Under the pieces are notes generated by a model. The model worked only from the letters and a program-made list of their open reading frames with translations. It made no database searches and was not told the origin of the DNA. A DNA stretch of 64,000 nucleotides from Cohnella thailandensis. GTDB taxonomy: Bacteria; Bacillota; Bacilli; Paenibacillales; Paenibacillaceae. Shown here piece by piece: positions 1 through 9,396 of the stretch; within the stretch, counting starts at the first letter, position 1, and each line of letters begins with the position of its first letter. The position numbers were made by a program, and so were the translations under genes. The stretch covers positions 1 through 64,000 of the forward strand of contig NZ_JACJVQ010000014.1 in the NCBI RefSeq assembly GCF_014212135.1, in the 5' to 3' direction.

Positions 1-141
1 GGGACTGCCGGATGTGAGAAAAAGGTAGTTTGAATGCGCACATCAGCATGGAAGAGTGTCGCTTGGCGGAAGAAGGTAACCAGACTGCCTACATGAGCGC
101 AGGGGACTGGCGAATGTGAGAAGAAGGCAGTTTGAATGCGC
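1..141. repeat. Imperfect direct repeat, two 39-bp copies
   Basis: Bases 1-39 and 103-141 are near-identical 39-mers (35 of 39 positions match by eye; differences at unit positions 8, 11, 21 and 26). Both begin GGGACTG and end TTTGAATGCGC, with a spacing of 102 bp. The intervening bases carry no gene. The first copy touches the window edge, so more copies may lie outside. This is probably an intergenic repeat family; its function is unknown. Confidence 0.7.
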
Positions 142-169
142 CTATGATCAAACAACTAACAAACAAGTC

Positions 170-201
170 AAGTCCCCCACTGGCTTCTAGAGGGGGGACT
201 T
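170..201 (-). terminator. Strong hairpin after the GH105 gene
   Basis: AAGTCCCCC (170-178) pairs with GGGGGACTT (193-201) around a 14-base loop. It lies just downstream of the stop of the minus-strand hydrolase gene and ends the transport operon. The T-tract on the minus strand is weak. Confidence 0.6.
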
Positions 202-210
202 GAATATCGA

Positions 211-1299
211 TCAATAAGGATTCTTCTTCGAATTAAGAATCTCCGCCAGGAAGGTCAAGGTCAGGCCTTGGCCCCAGCCCTGGATGCGCTTGTCCGGGAC
301 GCCGCGGTAGCCGTCGGCGTTCTGCATGACGGCCGTGCCGGCGGAGACGCCGGTGACGGTGCCGTCCTCGGTGATGCGCGCGAGGATGCCGTCGATCGCC
401 TTCTGCGAGTACTTGTTGTACAGGCGGCCCTTCGCGAGGACAGCGGTGGCGATGCCGGCGGAGCCGGACGTCTCGAGCGGCGAAGAAGGATCGTTCAGGA
501 TCGTGTGCCACAGGCCGGACTCCGGATCCTGCAGGCGGACGATCGAGCTGAGCTGGTCGCGCAGCGAGCACTCGATGATCATGAAGTTCGGCAGGTCGAC
601 CGGAACGAGGTCGAGCGCGCGGGTCATGGTCAGCGCGGCCCAAGAGTTGCCGCGGCACCAGTGGACGCCGGACATGTGGTTGCCGGCGATGTTGTCCCAA
701 CCGTGGTAATACAGGTTGTTCACCGGATCCTGCAGCACGTTCTCGTGGCCGTGGTACTGGCGCAAGCCGTCTTCAAAGTAATCCTTCCGTCCGAGCAGCG
801 TGCCGATGCGAAGCAGGAAGTAGCCCGCCATGAACATCGTATCGACCCACGCTTGCTCCGGGAAGTTGTACGTCTCGGAGTTGACCGTGTGCTGGAAGAT
901 GCCGTCGCCGAAGCGAACCGCTTCGTGAGTCAGGTACTCGGCCATCTCCTTGGCCGTGTCCATATATTTTTCTTCCTTGTAGACTTCGTACAGAGTGAGC
1001 AAGGAGTGACCGATCGAAACCCCGTTAACCGACAGCTTAGGCAAGCCGTCCTCCATATTCTCGTCTACCCACGCTTTTACCTTTTCCAAATACTCGATCT
1101 TGCCCGTCGCCGCATAAGCCTCGCAAACCCCGTAGAACGCGACGCCGCCCGGCCAGTCCCAGCTGAAGTCCATGCGGAACGTGCGATCCACGACTCTATC
1201 GATGACTTTCTTAATCTCATTCTCGTCAAAAACCAATGCCGGCATATCGTCTGCCCCTTCCGGAATGTCTAGATTGTTGATTTGGTCCCTGTTTTCCAT
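211..1299 (-). CDS. GH105 unsaturated rhamnogalacturonyl hydrolase (YteR-like)
   Basis: A 362-aa cytoplasmic enzyme of glycoside hydrolase family 88/105. The family removes the 4,5-unsaturated uronic acid left at the non-reducing end of rhamnogalacturonan oligosaccharides after lyase cleavage. The WVDTMFM motif puts an aspartate (about D153) where YteR has its catalytic Asp143, and CRGNSWAAL (about residue 215) matches the conserved RGN-W segment. There is no signal peptide, so the substrate must first be imported. It is the last gene of the minus-strand operon, 5 bp after the permease, which fits intracellular processing of the imported oligosaccharide. The family assignment is firm; the exact uronic acid (GalA or GlcA) is inferred. 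Confidence 0.9.
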   Translation of the reverse strand: MENRDQINNLDIPEGADDMPALVFDENEIKKVIDRVVDRTFRMDFSWDWPGGVAFYGVCEAYAATGKIEYLEKVKAWVDENMEDGLPKLSVNGVSIGHSLLTLYEVYKEEKYMDTAKEMAEYLTHEAVRFGDGIFQHTVNSETYNFPEQAWVDTMFMAGYFLLRIGTLLGRKDYFEDGLRQYHGHENVLQDPVNNLYYHGWDNIAGNHMSGVHWCRGNSWAALTMTRALDLVPVDLPNFMIIECSLRDQLSSIVRLQDPESGLWHTILNDPSSPLETSGSAGIATAVLAKGRLYNKYSQKAIDGILARITEDGTVTGVSAGTAVMQNADGYRGVPDKRIQGWGQGLTLTFLAEILNSKKNPY

Positions 1300-1304
1300 A
1301 AGCG

Positions 1305-2144
1305 TTATTTCAACCCGCTAGTCGCGATGCCTTCCACGATATAACGTTGGAAGAGGAAGAAGATGATGAACACCGGAAGCAAGCTCAGGATGGACATCGC
1401 GAACATGCCGCCCCAGTTGTTCAGGGATTCGCCGTCGAGGAACAGCTTCAGCGCCAGCGATACCGGGTACAGGTCCGGCTTGTTTAAGTACAGAAGCGGG
1501 TGGTAGAAGTCTTCCCAAGTCCAGTAGAAGGAGAAGATCGCCGCGGTCACGAGAGCCGGTACGCACAGAGGCAGGATGACCTTGAAGAAAATGCCGTACT
1601 TGGAGCAGCCGTCGATCTTCGCCGCCTCGTCCAGGTCGAGCGGAACGGTGCGGATGAACTGCATGATCAGGAAGATGAAGAACGGTACGCCGAAGAACTG
1701 CGGAACGATGATCGGCTTGAACGAAGACAGCCAGCCGAAGTCGGAGAACATGATGTATTGCGGGATGATCGTGACGTCGCGCGGCAGCATCATCGTCATC
1801 ATCATGGCGCCGAACCAGAACGCGCGGCCGAAGAAGCTGATCCGGGTGAACGCGTAAGCGACGAGGCCGGAGCTGGCGACCGCTCCGATCGTGGAGAGGA
1901 TCGCGATGATGAACGAGTTCTTGAAGAAATTCGCGAACGTGTTGCCGGCGAAGCCCGCCCAACCCGTCTTATAGTTCTCCCAAGCGATGCGGCTCGGGAT
2001 GAGGCTATTGGCGGTAGTGAACACTTCCTGGCTGGGCTTGAAGGAGCTGACGAACAGCCAGATGAGTGGGTACAGCATCACGAGAGCGATACCGCCGATG
2101 AGGATATGGTAAACGAGGTTGCTCCAGCGTCTCTGAATCGCCAT
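1305..2144 (-). CDS. Carbohydrate ABC transporter permease (MalG/YtcP type)
   Basis: A 279-aa inner-membrane permease with about six membrane segments. It carries the EAA loop of the sugar (CUT1) permeases, seen as [19 protein letters not shown] near residue 175, which couples to a shared MsmX-type ATPase. No ATPase gene lies nearby, as is usual for such bacillar systems. An AAGGAGGCC site precedes the ATG. It follows the MalF-type permease by 1 bp, so the two are surely co-transcribed and form a heterodimer. Confidence 0.93.
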   Translation of the reverse strand: MAIQRRWSNLVYHILIGGIALVMLYPLIWLFVSSFKPSQEVFTTANSLIPSRIAWENYKTGWAGFAGNTFANFFKNSFIIAILSTIGAVASSGLVAYAFTRISFFGRAFWFGAMMMTMMLPRDVTIIPQYIMFSDFGWLSSFKPIIVPQFFGVPFFIFLIMQFIRTVPLDLDEAAKIDGCSKYGIFFKVILPLCVPALVTAAIFSFYWTWEDFYHPLLYLNKPDLYPVSLALKLFLDGESLNNWGGMFAMSILSLLPVFIIFFLFQRYIVEGIATSGLK

Positions 2145-2145
2145 T

Positions 2146-3051
2146 TTAGTGGCCTCCTTTGTTCTCGTAATGGACCCAGTACTTCGAGGTTTGGAACAGG
2201 ATCAAGGTCATGATGCCGATCACGATCAGCATGACCCATGCCATCGCGGACGCGTAGCCCATCTCGTAGTATTCGAACGCGCGCTTGTACAGGTTCAGCG
2301 AGTAGAGCAGCGTCGAATCCAGCGGACCGCCTTCGCCGCGGGAGATGATGTAGGCCGGCGTGAACGTCATGAACGAGGAGATCGTCTGGTTGATCAGGTT
2401 GAACAGGATGATCGGGCTGAGCATCGGGATCGTGATTTTGAAGAACTGGCGTACCTTGCCCGCGCCGTCGACGCCGGACGCCTCGTACATCTCCTTAGGG
2501 ATGTTCTTCAGGCCCGCGAGGAAGATCAGCATCGAGGAACCGAACTGCCATACCGCCAAAGCGATGAGCGTCCAGATGGCCGTCTCCGGCGTTCCGATCC
2601 AGGACTTCGTGGACTCGATGCCGATCAGGCCGAGCGCCGAGTTGATGATGCCTTGGTCGCCGAACACTTGGGTCCAGAGAATCGAGACCGCGACGCTTCC
2701 GCCGATGAGCGACGGCAGGTAGTAAGCGGAACGGTAGAAGCCGACGCCCTTGATCGAGCGGTTGAGCAGCATCGCGACCCCGAGGGCGAACGCGAGGCGC
2801 AGAGGCACGCTGGCGAATACGTAAGTGAAGGTAACCCGAACGGATTTCCAGTACTTGTCGTCATCCGTGAACATGCGCGTGAAGTTGTCGAAGCCGATAA
2901 AGTTCGGTTTGGTCAGCATGTTATAGTCCGTGAACGAGTAGTAGAGGGAGGAGGCCATAGGGAACAAGATAAAGACCAGGAAGCCCAAAATAAACGGGGC
3001 GGAGAAAATATAACCGACAATATGGTCATTGTGGCGAAGCTTCTGCTTCAT
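2146..3051 (-). CDS. Carbohydrate ABC transporter permease (MalF/UgpA/YteP type)
   Basis: A 301-aa permease with an early membrane segment ([20 protein letters not shown]) and an EAA-like loop ([19 protein letters not shown], about residues 190-208). It is the partner of the MalG-type subunit immediately downstream. The ATG has a good GGGAG site. A GC-rich hairpin lies between this gene and the upstream binding-protein gene, a common way to make more binding protein than permease. The predicted substrate is rhamnogalacturonan oligosaccharides, inferred from the GH105 gene in the same operon. Confidence 0.93.
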   Translation of the reverse strand: MKQKLRHNDHIVGYIFSAPFILGFLVFILFPMASSLYYSFTDYNMLTKPNFIGFDNFTRMFTDDDKYWKSVRVTFTYVFASVPLRLAFALGVAMLLNRSIKGVGFYRSAYYLPSLIGGSVAVSILWTQVFGDQGIINSALGLIGIESTKSWIGTPETAIWTLIALAVWQFGSSMLIFLAGLKNIPKEMYEASGVDGAGKVRQFFKITIPMLSPIILFNLINQTISSFMTFTPAYIISRGEGGPLDSTLLYSLNLYKRAFEYYEMGYASAMAWVMLIVIGIMTLILFQTSKYWVHYENKGGH

Positions 3052-3437
3052 GACTTCAACTCCCTTGTATGAACGCGTTTTCTTTATGCTTTAATTATGC
3101 AATTTCAAGCGAACCTTCTGAAGGCAAAAAACCGTGGTTTTTGTTCAATTAGCCGACTTGAGGGTGCGGGTTGACGCGGATTTTTAAGGGGAAGCGAAAC
3201 GCGGTTCGGGGGAAAAGGAGCACCTGATATCGAAAGGAGTAGTAACGCGGGCGGATAGGGATCGGTTATCGGAGGGGAGCCGGAATTGCGAGACTGCATG
3301 GGCGAGCGACGCGGCGAGAGCGGTCGAATCGGGATGGAGCGGCGCCCGCGCAACGAAAAGCCGCCCCGCGAGCATCGATCTGACGATCGAGGCGCGGGAC
3401 GGCTTGGTTGACTCGAATATTCGCGTTAGTTTAAAGC
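3052..3437. other. Gap between binding-protein and permease genes
   Basis: These 386 bp carry no convincing gene; the open frames on the minus strand lack ribosome sites and family features. The stretch holds a processing/attenuation hairpin at 3358-3405 and an AT-rich segment near 3070-3110 just upstream of the permease, which may carry a secondary promoter. Confidence 0.5.
3358..3405 (-). terminator. Hairpin between binding-protein and permease genes
   Basis: A long stem (AAGCCGCCCCGCG at 3358-3370 with CGCGGGACGGCTT near 3393-3405, inner arms around ATCGATC/GATCGA) sits 30 bp after the binding-protein stop on the minus strand. It is followed only by a short TTTTC, so it probably gives partial termination or 3'-end protection, letting the lipoprotein be made in excess. 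Confidence 0.65.
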
Positions 3438-4781
3438 TTACTTGCTCAGGATCTTGGTCGCTTGCTCGCGGAACTTCTTGGCCGCGTCTTCGACGGAGAT
3501 CTTCTTGTACATGATCTGCTCGGCCGTTTCCTTCAGCAGCTTGTCGACTTCCGTCGCGCCGGCAGGGTTCGGAGGATCCATCTGCGTGCTGTTCTCTTCC
3601 GCCCATGCGACGTACTCGAACACCTTCGTTTGCTCAGGCGACAGGGAGTCCTTCAGAGCGTCCTTGACGGCGGAGGATACCGGCACGCCGCGTTCGCCCA
3701 TGATGATCTTGTTCGCGTCGACGTTGTTCACCCAGAAGTCGATGAACTTGGCCGCTTCTTCCTTGACCTTGGAGTTCTCCGCGATCGAGAAGAACATGGA
3801 AGGCTTGAGGAACAGCGCGCCGTTCTGGTTCCAGCCCGGTACCGGCAGGATTTCGAGCGGACGGTTGGCGACTTGGGAGGACAGGATATATTGGTTCGAC
3901 CAGTTCCACGTGCTGACCGCGTTGCCGAGCTCGAGCTCGCCGTCTTCCGGCGTTCCCTTCTTCTGAGCCAGCTTGTCGAGGGAGAGCAGGTAGCCGCTTT
4001 GGTACCAGTTGTTGTACATGTTGTAGAAATCGACGAAGTACTTGTCGTCGGTATAGCCGAGGCCCTTGCCGTCGGCCGCGTACATGTGCTGGCCTTGGCT
4101 TCTCAGGTAGAACGGGAAGAAGACGTCGTGGCGAAGGTCGCCGGCCAGCAGCTTGCCTTGGGACTTCAGCTTGTCGCCGAGAGCGGTGAAGTCGTCCCAA
4201 GTCCATTCTTGAGTCGGCATCGTCGCGCCGGCTTTCTCTACCATCGCTTTGTCGACCATGGCGAGGAGCGCGTTGTTGCCGAGGTTGAACGCGTACAGCT
4301 TGTCGTTCACCTTGCCGCCCGCGATCGCCGTTTCGCTGATGTTCGTCGTGTCGATCGCCTTGCTGTCGATGTACGAAGTCAGGTCGGCGATCTGGCCTTG
4401 GGTCGCGTATTGATTCAGGTAAGAGATATCCATCTGAATGACGTCGGGAAGGTTCTTCGCCGCCGCTTGCGGAGCGAGCTTCTTCCAGTAGTCGTCGAAG
4501 CTGGCGTATTCCGGCTCGATGGTGACGTTCGGATGCAGGGACTCGTACAATTCGATAACTTTAAGCGTATAATCGTGACGGGATTGGCCGCCCCACCAAG
4601 CGACGCGCAGAGTAACCGGTTCGTCGTTGCCCGTAGAGGCGGAGGCGGTTGCCGAGCTGGTGCCGGAAGCCGACGGGCTTGCGCTTGCATCGGAGCCGCT
4701 GTTGCCGTTATTGCTGTTTCCGCAGGCAGCGAGACCAAGAACCAGGGAACTCGCCAGCAGCGTAGTTAACGCTTTCTTCAT
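3438..4781 (-). CDS. Extracellular sugar-binding lipoprotein of ABC transporter
   Basis: A 447-aa family-1 solute-binding protein. The N-terminus is a lipoprotein signal (MKKALTTLLASS) with lipobox LAAC, then a Ser/Ala-rich linker of about 30 residues and the bilobal domain (VTLRVAWWGG; LPDVIQMDISYL; DKAMVEKAG). I place the start at the ATG of MKK because GGGGAGG lies 8 bp before it; an upstream in-frame ATG has no ribosome site. It captures oligosaccharide outside the membrane for the two downstream permeases. The neighbouring GH105 suggests a pectin-derived ligand. Confidence 0.93.
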   Translation of the reverse strand: MKKALTTLLASSLVLGLAACGNSNNGNSGSDASASPSASGTSSATASASTGNDEPVTLRVAWWGGQSRHDYTLKVIELYESLHPNVTIEPEYASFDDYWKKLAPQAAAKNLPDVIQMDISYLNQYATQGQIADLTSYIDSKAIDTTNISETAIAGGKVNDKLYAFNLGNNALLAMVDKAMVEKAGATMPTQEWTWDDFTALGDKLKSQGKLLAGDLRHDVFFPFYLRSQGQHMYAADGKGLGYTDDKYFVDFYNMYNNWYQSGYLLSLDKLAQKKGTPEDGELELGNAVSTWNWSNQYILSSQVANRPLEILPVPGWNQNGALFLKPSMFFSIAENSKVKEEAAKFIDFWVNNVDANKIIMGERGVPVSSAVKDALKDSLSPEQTKVFEYVAWAEENSTQMDPPNPAGATEVDKLLKETAEQIMYKKISVEDAAKKFREQATKILSK

Positions 4782-4821
4782 TTCTTTTTCCTCCCCGTTT
4801 TGCATGTGCTTCGTCGTTATT

Positions 4822-4835
4822 TGTAACTGCTTACA
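4822..4835. promoter_or_regulatory. Inverted repeat TGTAA-N4-TTACA upstream of the binding-protein gene
   Basis: A perfect 5-bp inverted repeat separated by 4 bases, 41-54 bp upstream of the binding-protein ATG. Its position fits an operator or activator site. Whether the neighbouring AraC-type regulator binds it is not known. Confidence 0.35.
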
Positions 4836-4892
4836 TTGTCTATTATCATGATTTCGACAGGAGAGGGTAAGGCAAAAATCCGATATGATTGT

Positions 4893-6455
4893 TCAAAAAG
4901 CAGAGTTCTCGGTTCCTTTCATATACTCCGACGGCGTGCAGCCGAACTGTTTTTTGAACACTTGGCTGAAATATTGCGGGTTGTCCCCGAAGCCGAGACG
5001 TTCGGCCAGCTCGAAGATCTTGATGTCGGGCTGCGCGGAGATGAGCTGGGTCGCGAGCTTCATTCGGGCTTTCATGACGTAGTTCGAGAATTTCTCCCCG
5101 GTCTCCTTCTTGAACAGCTTGCCGAGGTAGTCGGCGTTCATGTAGAGCATCTCGCCGGCCACGAAGTTGAGGGACAGATCGGGATTGCCGAGCTGATCGT
5201 CGATGATGTCGATGACCTTGCGGACGATGCTCGTATGCTTCACGACGTTCTGCTCGTAGTACCTCTCCGCGATCTCCCGGACCGTCGCCGACAGAAAATC
5301 CTGCATCGCCTGCAGGGTGTTCATCTCCAGAAGGAGCGGAAGCTTCTTGTAATTTTCGTTGATCCTTTGGGGATCGTCCAACCGGATCAAGGAGATAAAC
5401 TGCTGGATCGCGTAGGTTTTGACCATGCCGATGTCGAGCTGCGCGCTCTTAAGAGGAGCAAATAGCTCGCTTAAAACCTCTTCGGCTTCCTGCAGGTGCC
5501 CGGAACGGACCGGGATCAGGATTCTCTCCTCGTCGAACTCGTAATCGTCCAGCGGCTGAGGAGACGGCGCCAGAATGTCTTTGGCGGTGATGATGCCCCC
5601 CTCGCCAAGATAGAAACGATAGTTCAGGCACTGCAGCGTCTCCTGATAAAGCGCCCTGGCGCGGATCATCTCGCCCAGGCTGCTGACGGCGATCGTCACG
5701 TCGTGCTTGTAGTATTGAAGGAAGGTGAGCCGGATGTCGGCGAGCTGCTCTTGTAGCGCTTCGGCGTCGCCCGGCTCTTCGATCAGGATAAGCACGTGAT
5801 TGCCGATCGTCGTGCTGAGAAGCGTGGACTCGAGAATGTCCTCCGCGATGTTCTTGATAGCGAACAGATACTCGAACTCCGCGGGTCCCTCCAATTGGAA
5901 AAGCAGCAGCTGAACCGGACGGTCGAAGTCGTATTCGAATAAGCTGCGGTAGTAGTTCAGGTCTTGCGCGCCGTACGTTTTGTTCGTGACGAACTCCTTA
6001 AGCACCTGATCCTTGACGTGAGGGACCATCCTCTGGAACCGCTGCTTCATGTTCGCGATAAAAGCCTGCTGGTCCGAAGCGGCGTCCAGCTCGGCCACGA
6101 TCTCGTCCAGCGCGGCGGCGATCTTGTTCTCGTTGGTCGGCTTCAGCAGGTAATGCTTCACGCCGTACTGCATGGCTTTGTTCGCGTATTCGAATTCGCT
6201 GAAGCCGGACAGGATAATAAAACGAATATGCGGATGCGATGCGTACGTCTTGGCGACCAGCCCGAGCCCGTCCAGGCCCGGCATGCGAATGTCCGTAATG
6301 ACGATGTCCGGGGATTCAAGGACGATACGTTCGTAGGCGGCAATTCCGTTCTGCGCGGTGCCGATGAGCTCGGTGCGATGCCGCGGCCAGTCGACCATGC
6401 TCGATATGCCGTCCAGGATAATCCTCTCGTCGTCGACGAGCAGCGTTCTATACAT
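4893..6455 (-). CDS. AraC-family response regulator (YesN type)
   Basis: A 520-aa two-component regulator. The N-terminal receiver domain has the acidic pair D8/D9, phospho-acceptor D55 (IVITDIRMPG) and a conserved K near 105. A middle region of about 250 residues is poorly conserved. The C-terminal 100 residues form two AraC helix-turn-helix motifs (LGKLFKKETGEKFSNYV; LGFGDNPQYFSQVFKKQFG). It starts 3 bp after the stop of the kinase gene, so the two form one unit. It most likely activates the downstream transporter/GH105 operon in response to an extracellular sugar. Confidence 0.93.
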   Translation of the reverse strand: MYRTLLVDDERIILDGISSMVDWPRHRTELIGTAQNGIAAYERIVLESPDIVITDIRMPGLDGLGLVAKTYASHPHIRFIILSGFSEFEYANKAMQYGVKHYLLKPTNENKIAAALDEIVAELDAASDQQAFIANMKQRFQRMVPHVKDQVLKEFVTNKTYGAQDLNYYRSLFEYDFDRPVQLLLFQLEGPAEFEYLFAIKNIAEDILESTLLSTTIGNHVLILIEEPGDAEALQEQLADIRLTFLQYYKHDVTIAVSSLGEMIRARALYQETLQCLNYRFYLGEGGIITAKDILAPSPQPLDDYEFDEERILIPVRSGHLQEAEEVLSELFAPLKSAQLDIGMVKTYAIQQFISLIRLDDPQRINENYKKLPLLLEMNTLQAMQDFLSATVREIAERYYEQNVVKHTSIVRKVIDIIDDQLGNPDLSLNFVAGEMLYMNADYLGKLFKKETGEKFSNYVMKARMKLATQLISAQPDIKIFELAERLGFGDNPQYFSQVFKKQFGCTPSEYMKGTENSAF

Positions 6456-6458
6456 GCC

Positions 6459-8204
6459 TTATCCCTCCAGTTCCTTCGGTATTCGGACGATGACCCGCGT
6501 GCCGTGACCGGGCCTGCTCTCGACCTGCACGCCATAGCTGTCGCCGAAACTCAGTTTGATCCGGTCGTCGATGTTGAGCAAGCCGATGCCCTTGCCGTTC
6601 GTTTGAAGCTCTCCGCTTCTCAGCTTGGCCAGCGTATCGGCCGGCATGCCGGGTCCGTCGTCCTCGACGGTCAGGTTCAGGCCGCTCTCCGTCTCATAGG
6701 AACGGATCGTAATCGTGCATACGCCGATAGACGGCTCCAAAGCATATTGTATCGCATTCTCGACAAGCGGCTGAAGAGTGAGCTTCGGAATGCTTAAGCT
6801 TCGGTAGCGCTCCGGAATCTCGAGAGAGAACGCCAGGCGCTCCTCGAAGCGGAATTTCTGGATCGTAATGTAGCTTTGCACGATTTCGATCTCGTCCGCC
6901 AGGGTGAGGATCGGGTCGCGTACGCTGACGGAATTGCGCAGCAGCATGCCGAGCGCTTCGACCATCTGCGAGATCTGGGTCTGCTTGTTCATCTTCGCGA
7001 TCCAGTTGATCGATTCAAGCGTGTTATATAGAAAATGCGGGTTGATCTGAGCCTGGAGCGCCTTGAACTGGGTCTCCTTGATCAGCAGCTGGTTCGAGTA
7101 ATTTTCGGTGATCAGGATGTTGATTCTCTCCACCATCAGGCGGAAGGTTCGCTGCAGCAGCCCGATCTCGTCCATGGTGACGTTGGCGTCGTCCGTCGCC
7201 GAGAGATTCGCTTCGACGAAATTCCCTTTCTCGGCGAGCTTCATCCGTCCGATCAGTTCTTCGATCGGACGCGTCAGGCTGCGGGCGAACCGGATTCCCC
7301 ACAGAATCGCGATGGCGAAGATGCCTATGAATACGTAAACCACGATTTTCTTAATCAGAAGGATTCGCTCGAAAATCTGGTTGTACGGAGTCAGGTTCAG
7401 ATAAGTCCATCCGCTCGAGGCCGAACGGTTATGCGAGATAAACATCGTTTCGTCGTTGATCTTCTGCGTGAAATAGCCCGTCCGGCTCGTCAGCTTGCCC
7501 GAGAGCTCGGTCGGGTTGAGCGAAGGCTTGCGCGGATAGATCACGTCCGTTCCGGATAGAATGTAAAGCTCTCCGTCCCCGACGGCCAGCTTGTGAACGA
7601 TGGAATCGAGATCGATCCGGATGATCAGCGTTCCCAGGTAATCGAGATCGAATTTGGTATTCGAATAAGAGCGAATATCGCGCGCCAGGATAAGGGCGGA
7701 ATCCTGCGCGTCCGGGTAGAACCAGACGACGCCGCCCCCGGCATCCCCGGCCCGCTGCATGATCCGGGCGCGTTTGCCGGAATCGATCGAGGCGGGATTG
7801 CCCGAATTCGTCTCGGCTCCCCGCGAGTCGATCAGTTGAATGGAACGCATGTAAGGCTCCGTTCCGCTGTAGCCGATCAGAAGATCGACCAGATCCTGGC
7901 GAAGGACGAGATCGTCGTAATCCGACGCGCTGCTGCGCAGCCGGCTAAGCACGTTCTGGAGCTGAACGTCCGCCACGATGTTGAAGGACGACTGCTCGAT
8001 CTGCTTCAGCTGCGATTCGATCGCGGCCGAGCTTAGGTTCAGCACCTGCGAGGATTTGGAGTGAAGCTGCTTATCGTACTCCGAGAACGCGTACTGTTGG
8101 GCGATCAGGATGAAGGCGAAGGCGAAGATGACGATAAGCGCGATGACGATAGACAGCTTGTTTCTTATCTTCATATGACGGAACTTGCCTAACCACTTCT
8201 CCAT
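6459..8204 (-). CDS. Sensor histidine kinase (YesM type)
   Basis: A 581-aa membrane kinase: membrane segment at about 15-35, extracellular sensor of about 250 residues, second segment near 285-305, HAMP, then a His_kinase (LytS-like) domain with phospho-acceptor His at about residue 390 (QINPHFLYNTLESI). The HATPase_c domain shows LTLQPLVENAIQYA, VEDDGPGMP and GKGIGLLNIDDR. I start at ATG 8204 because GGAG lies 8 bp upstream; a GTG six bases earlier is too close to that site. Its partner is the AraC-type regulator immediately downstream. Confidence 0.93.
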   Translation of the reverse strand: MEKWLGKFRHMKIRNKLSIVIALIVIFAFAFILIAQQYAFSEYDKQLHSKSSQVLNLSSAAIESQLKQIEQSSFNIVADVQLQNVLSRLRSSASDYDDLVLRQDLVDLLIGYSGTEPYMRSIQLIDSRGAETNSGNPASIDSGKRARIMQRAGDAGGGVVWFYPDAQDSALILARDIRSYSNTKFDLDYLGTLIIRIDLDSIVHKLAVGDGELYILSGTDVIYPRKPSLNPTELSGKLTSRTGYFTQKINDETMFISHNRSASSGWTYLNLTPYNQIFERILLIKKIVVYVFIGIFAIAILWGIRFARSLTRPIEELIGRMKLAEKGNFVEANLSATDDANVTMDEIGLLQRTFRLMVERINILITENYSNQLLIKETQFKALQAQINPHFLYNTLESINWIAKMNKQTQISQMVEALGMLLRNSVSVRDPILTLADEIEIVQSYITIQKFRFEERLAFSLEIPERYRSLSIPKLTLQPLVENAIQYALEPSIGVCTITIRSYETESGLNLTVEDDGPGMPADTLAKLRSGELQTNGKGIGLLNIDDRIKLSFGDSYGVQVESRPGHGTRVIVRIPKELEG

Positions 8205-8342
8205 GCTCACATCTCCAATATCGACGTTCGAAACGAATGGTCAAAACCGCTAAGATACTGAAAAGTATGTCACTTAGGTGGAAACGCTGTCAATGGAGAG
8301 GGGTGGAAGGCAGGAGCGAGCTTCAACATCGATCAAGTCAGG

Positions 8343-8371
8343 TTGACAATTATTTTTTGCTTGCCTAAAAT
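8343..8371 (+). promoter_or_regulatory. SigmaA-type promoter of the YheO-like regulator gene
   Basis: TTGACA (8343-8348), 17-bp spacer, TAAAAT (8366-8371). The -10 is part of the 16-base sequence TAAAATTATTTTGTAA (8366-8381), which is repeated exactly in the promoter of the downstream ridA operon. The AAAATTATTTT core is an inverted repeat, so this may be an autoregulatory operator. Confidence 0.75.
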
Positions 8372-8470
8372 TATTTTGTAAATATAACGTTCGATTCATC
8401 GCTCTTTTGCCAACAATAGAACCCAACCGCAGGATCGGATAATGGAATAATCCCATAAGGAGATCATTTA

Positions 8471-9115
8471 ATGATTATCATTAAGCATGTAGACGAGTTT
8501 TTTGAAATGATGAAGCCGATGATCAGGCTGATTTCATCCGCTCTCGGGGCTAATTGCGAGGTCGTCCTGCACGACATGCGCAAGCCCGAGCACTCTATCG
8601 TGGGGATCGAGAACGGACATATCACCGGGCGAAAGGTGGGAGACTCCAGCACGAATCTGGGGCTGGAAGTCATTCGCAAACCGGAAGAGGAAGGCGATCT
8701 GCTTAATTATCTAACCTCCTCCAAAGACGGCAAGGTGCTTAAATCTTCTTCGCTTTATTTTTACGACGAGCAAGGCAAAGCGATTTCCTCCGTATGCATC
8801 AACTACAATATTACCGACTTCATGATGGCGGCGAACGTTCTTAACGAGTTCATCCGAACGGCCAAGAAGGTCGACGAGACGTTTACCGGCGACATCAACG
8901 ACGTCATCGAGGGCTTGCTCGAGGAGGCCGTCGAGAAGGTCGGCAAGCCCGTGCCTTTCATGCAGAAGGAAGACAAGCTTAAGCTCCTTAAATATTTGGA
9001 CGATAAGGGCGTATTCACGGTCAAACGTTCCATGGAACGGGTGGCCATGTTCTTGGATATTTCGAAATTCACCGTCTACAACTATTTGGAGGAAATTCGC
9101 GTAAAATCCAATTAA
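8471..9115 (+). CDS. YheO/DauR-type transcriptional regulator
   Basis: A 214-aa protein with an N-terminal YheO-like PAS domain (about residues 8-120; ALGANCEVVLHDMRKPEHSI, NYNITDFM) and a C-terminal HTH_22-type DNA-binding domain (about 155-212; LLKYLDDKGVFTVKRS, VAMFLDISKFTVYNYLEEI). This is the arrangement of DauR and the YheO family, which often control amino-acid catabolism and sit beside RidA-family genes. AAGGAGAT precedes the ATG. A terminator follows and the next operon starts from its own matching promoter, so it likely senses the pathway substrate and controls both units. Confidence 0.9.
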   Translation: MIIIKHVDEFFEMMKPMIRLISSALGANCEVVLHDMRKPEHSIVGIENGHITGRKVGDSSTNLGLEVIRKPEEEGDLLNYLTSSKDGKVLKSSSLYFYDEQGKAISSVCINYNITDFMMAANVLNEFIRTAKKVDETFTGDINDVIEGLLEEAVEKVGKPVPFMQKEDKLKLLKYLDDKGVFTVKRSMERVAMFLDISKFTVYNYLEEIRVKSN

Positions 9116-9241
9116 TATTGATTTATTTTGGTTCAATCAATTTTTTTGTGTAATAAATATCAAATCATTTTTCAATGTTTACAATTAATTTAGAAGTATT
9201 TCATAGATGTCAACAATGTTTACAACCATAAATGTAACAAG

Positions 9242-9277
9242 AAGGTCGACTTCCGAAGTCGACCTTTCTTTGTTTTT
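9242..9277 (+). terminator. Rho-independent terminator after the regulator gene
   Basis: AAGGTCGACTTC pairs with GAAGTCGACCTT around a tiny loop, followed by TCTTTGTTTTT. It separates the regulator from the catabolic operon. Confidence 0.9.
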
Positions 9278-9367
9278 ATCAGTCTTTTCCAATGAAAACG
9301 ATTCCCATTTCATGTAAACGCATTAATTATACGATGAAGTAAATATTTAAAAAAATTTTTTAATAGA

Positions 9368-9396
9368 TTGACAAATATTTTTATGGATTATAAAAT
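9368..9396 (+). promoter_or_regulatory. SigmaA-type promoter of the ridA catabolic operon
   Basis: TTGACA (9368-9373), 17-bp spacer, TAAAAT (9391-9396). TAAAATTATTTTGTAA (9391-9406) is identical to 8366-8381 in the regulator's own promoter, and the regions after the -35 also match (TTGACAAnTATTTTT). Overlap of a repeated palindromic core with the -10 suggests repression. Confidence 0.8.

Noticed and set aside
1..141. CRISPR array
   Set aside because: Only two imperfect repeats, 63-base spacing and no cas genes in the window.
268..1272. Long open frame on the plus strand opposite the GH105 gene
   Set aside because: It is an antisense shadow caused by high third-position GC; Arg/Val/Asp-rich with no ribosome site or motif. 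Many similar frames oppose other GC-rich genes and were left out.
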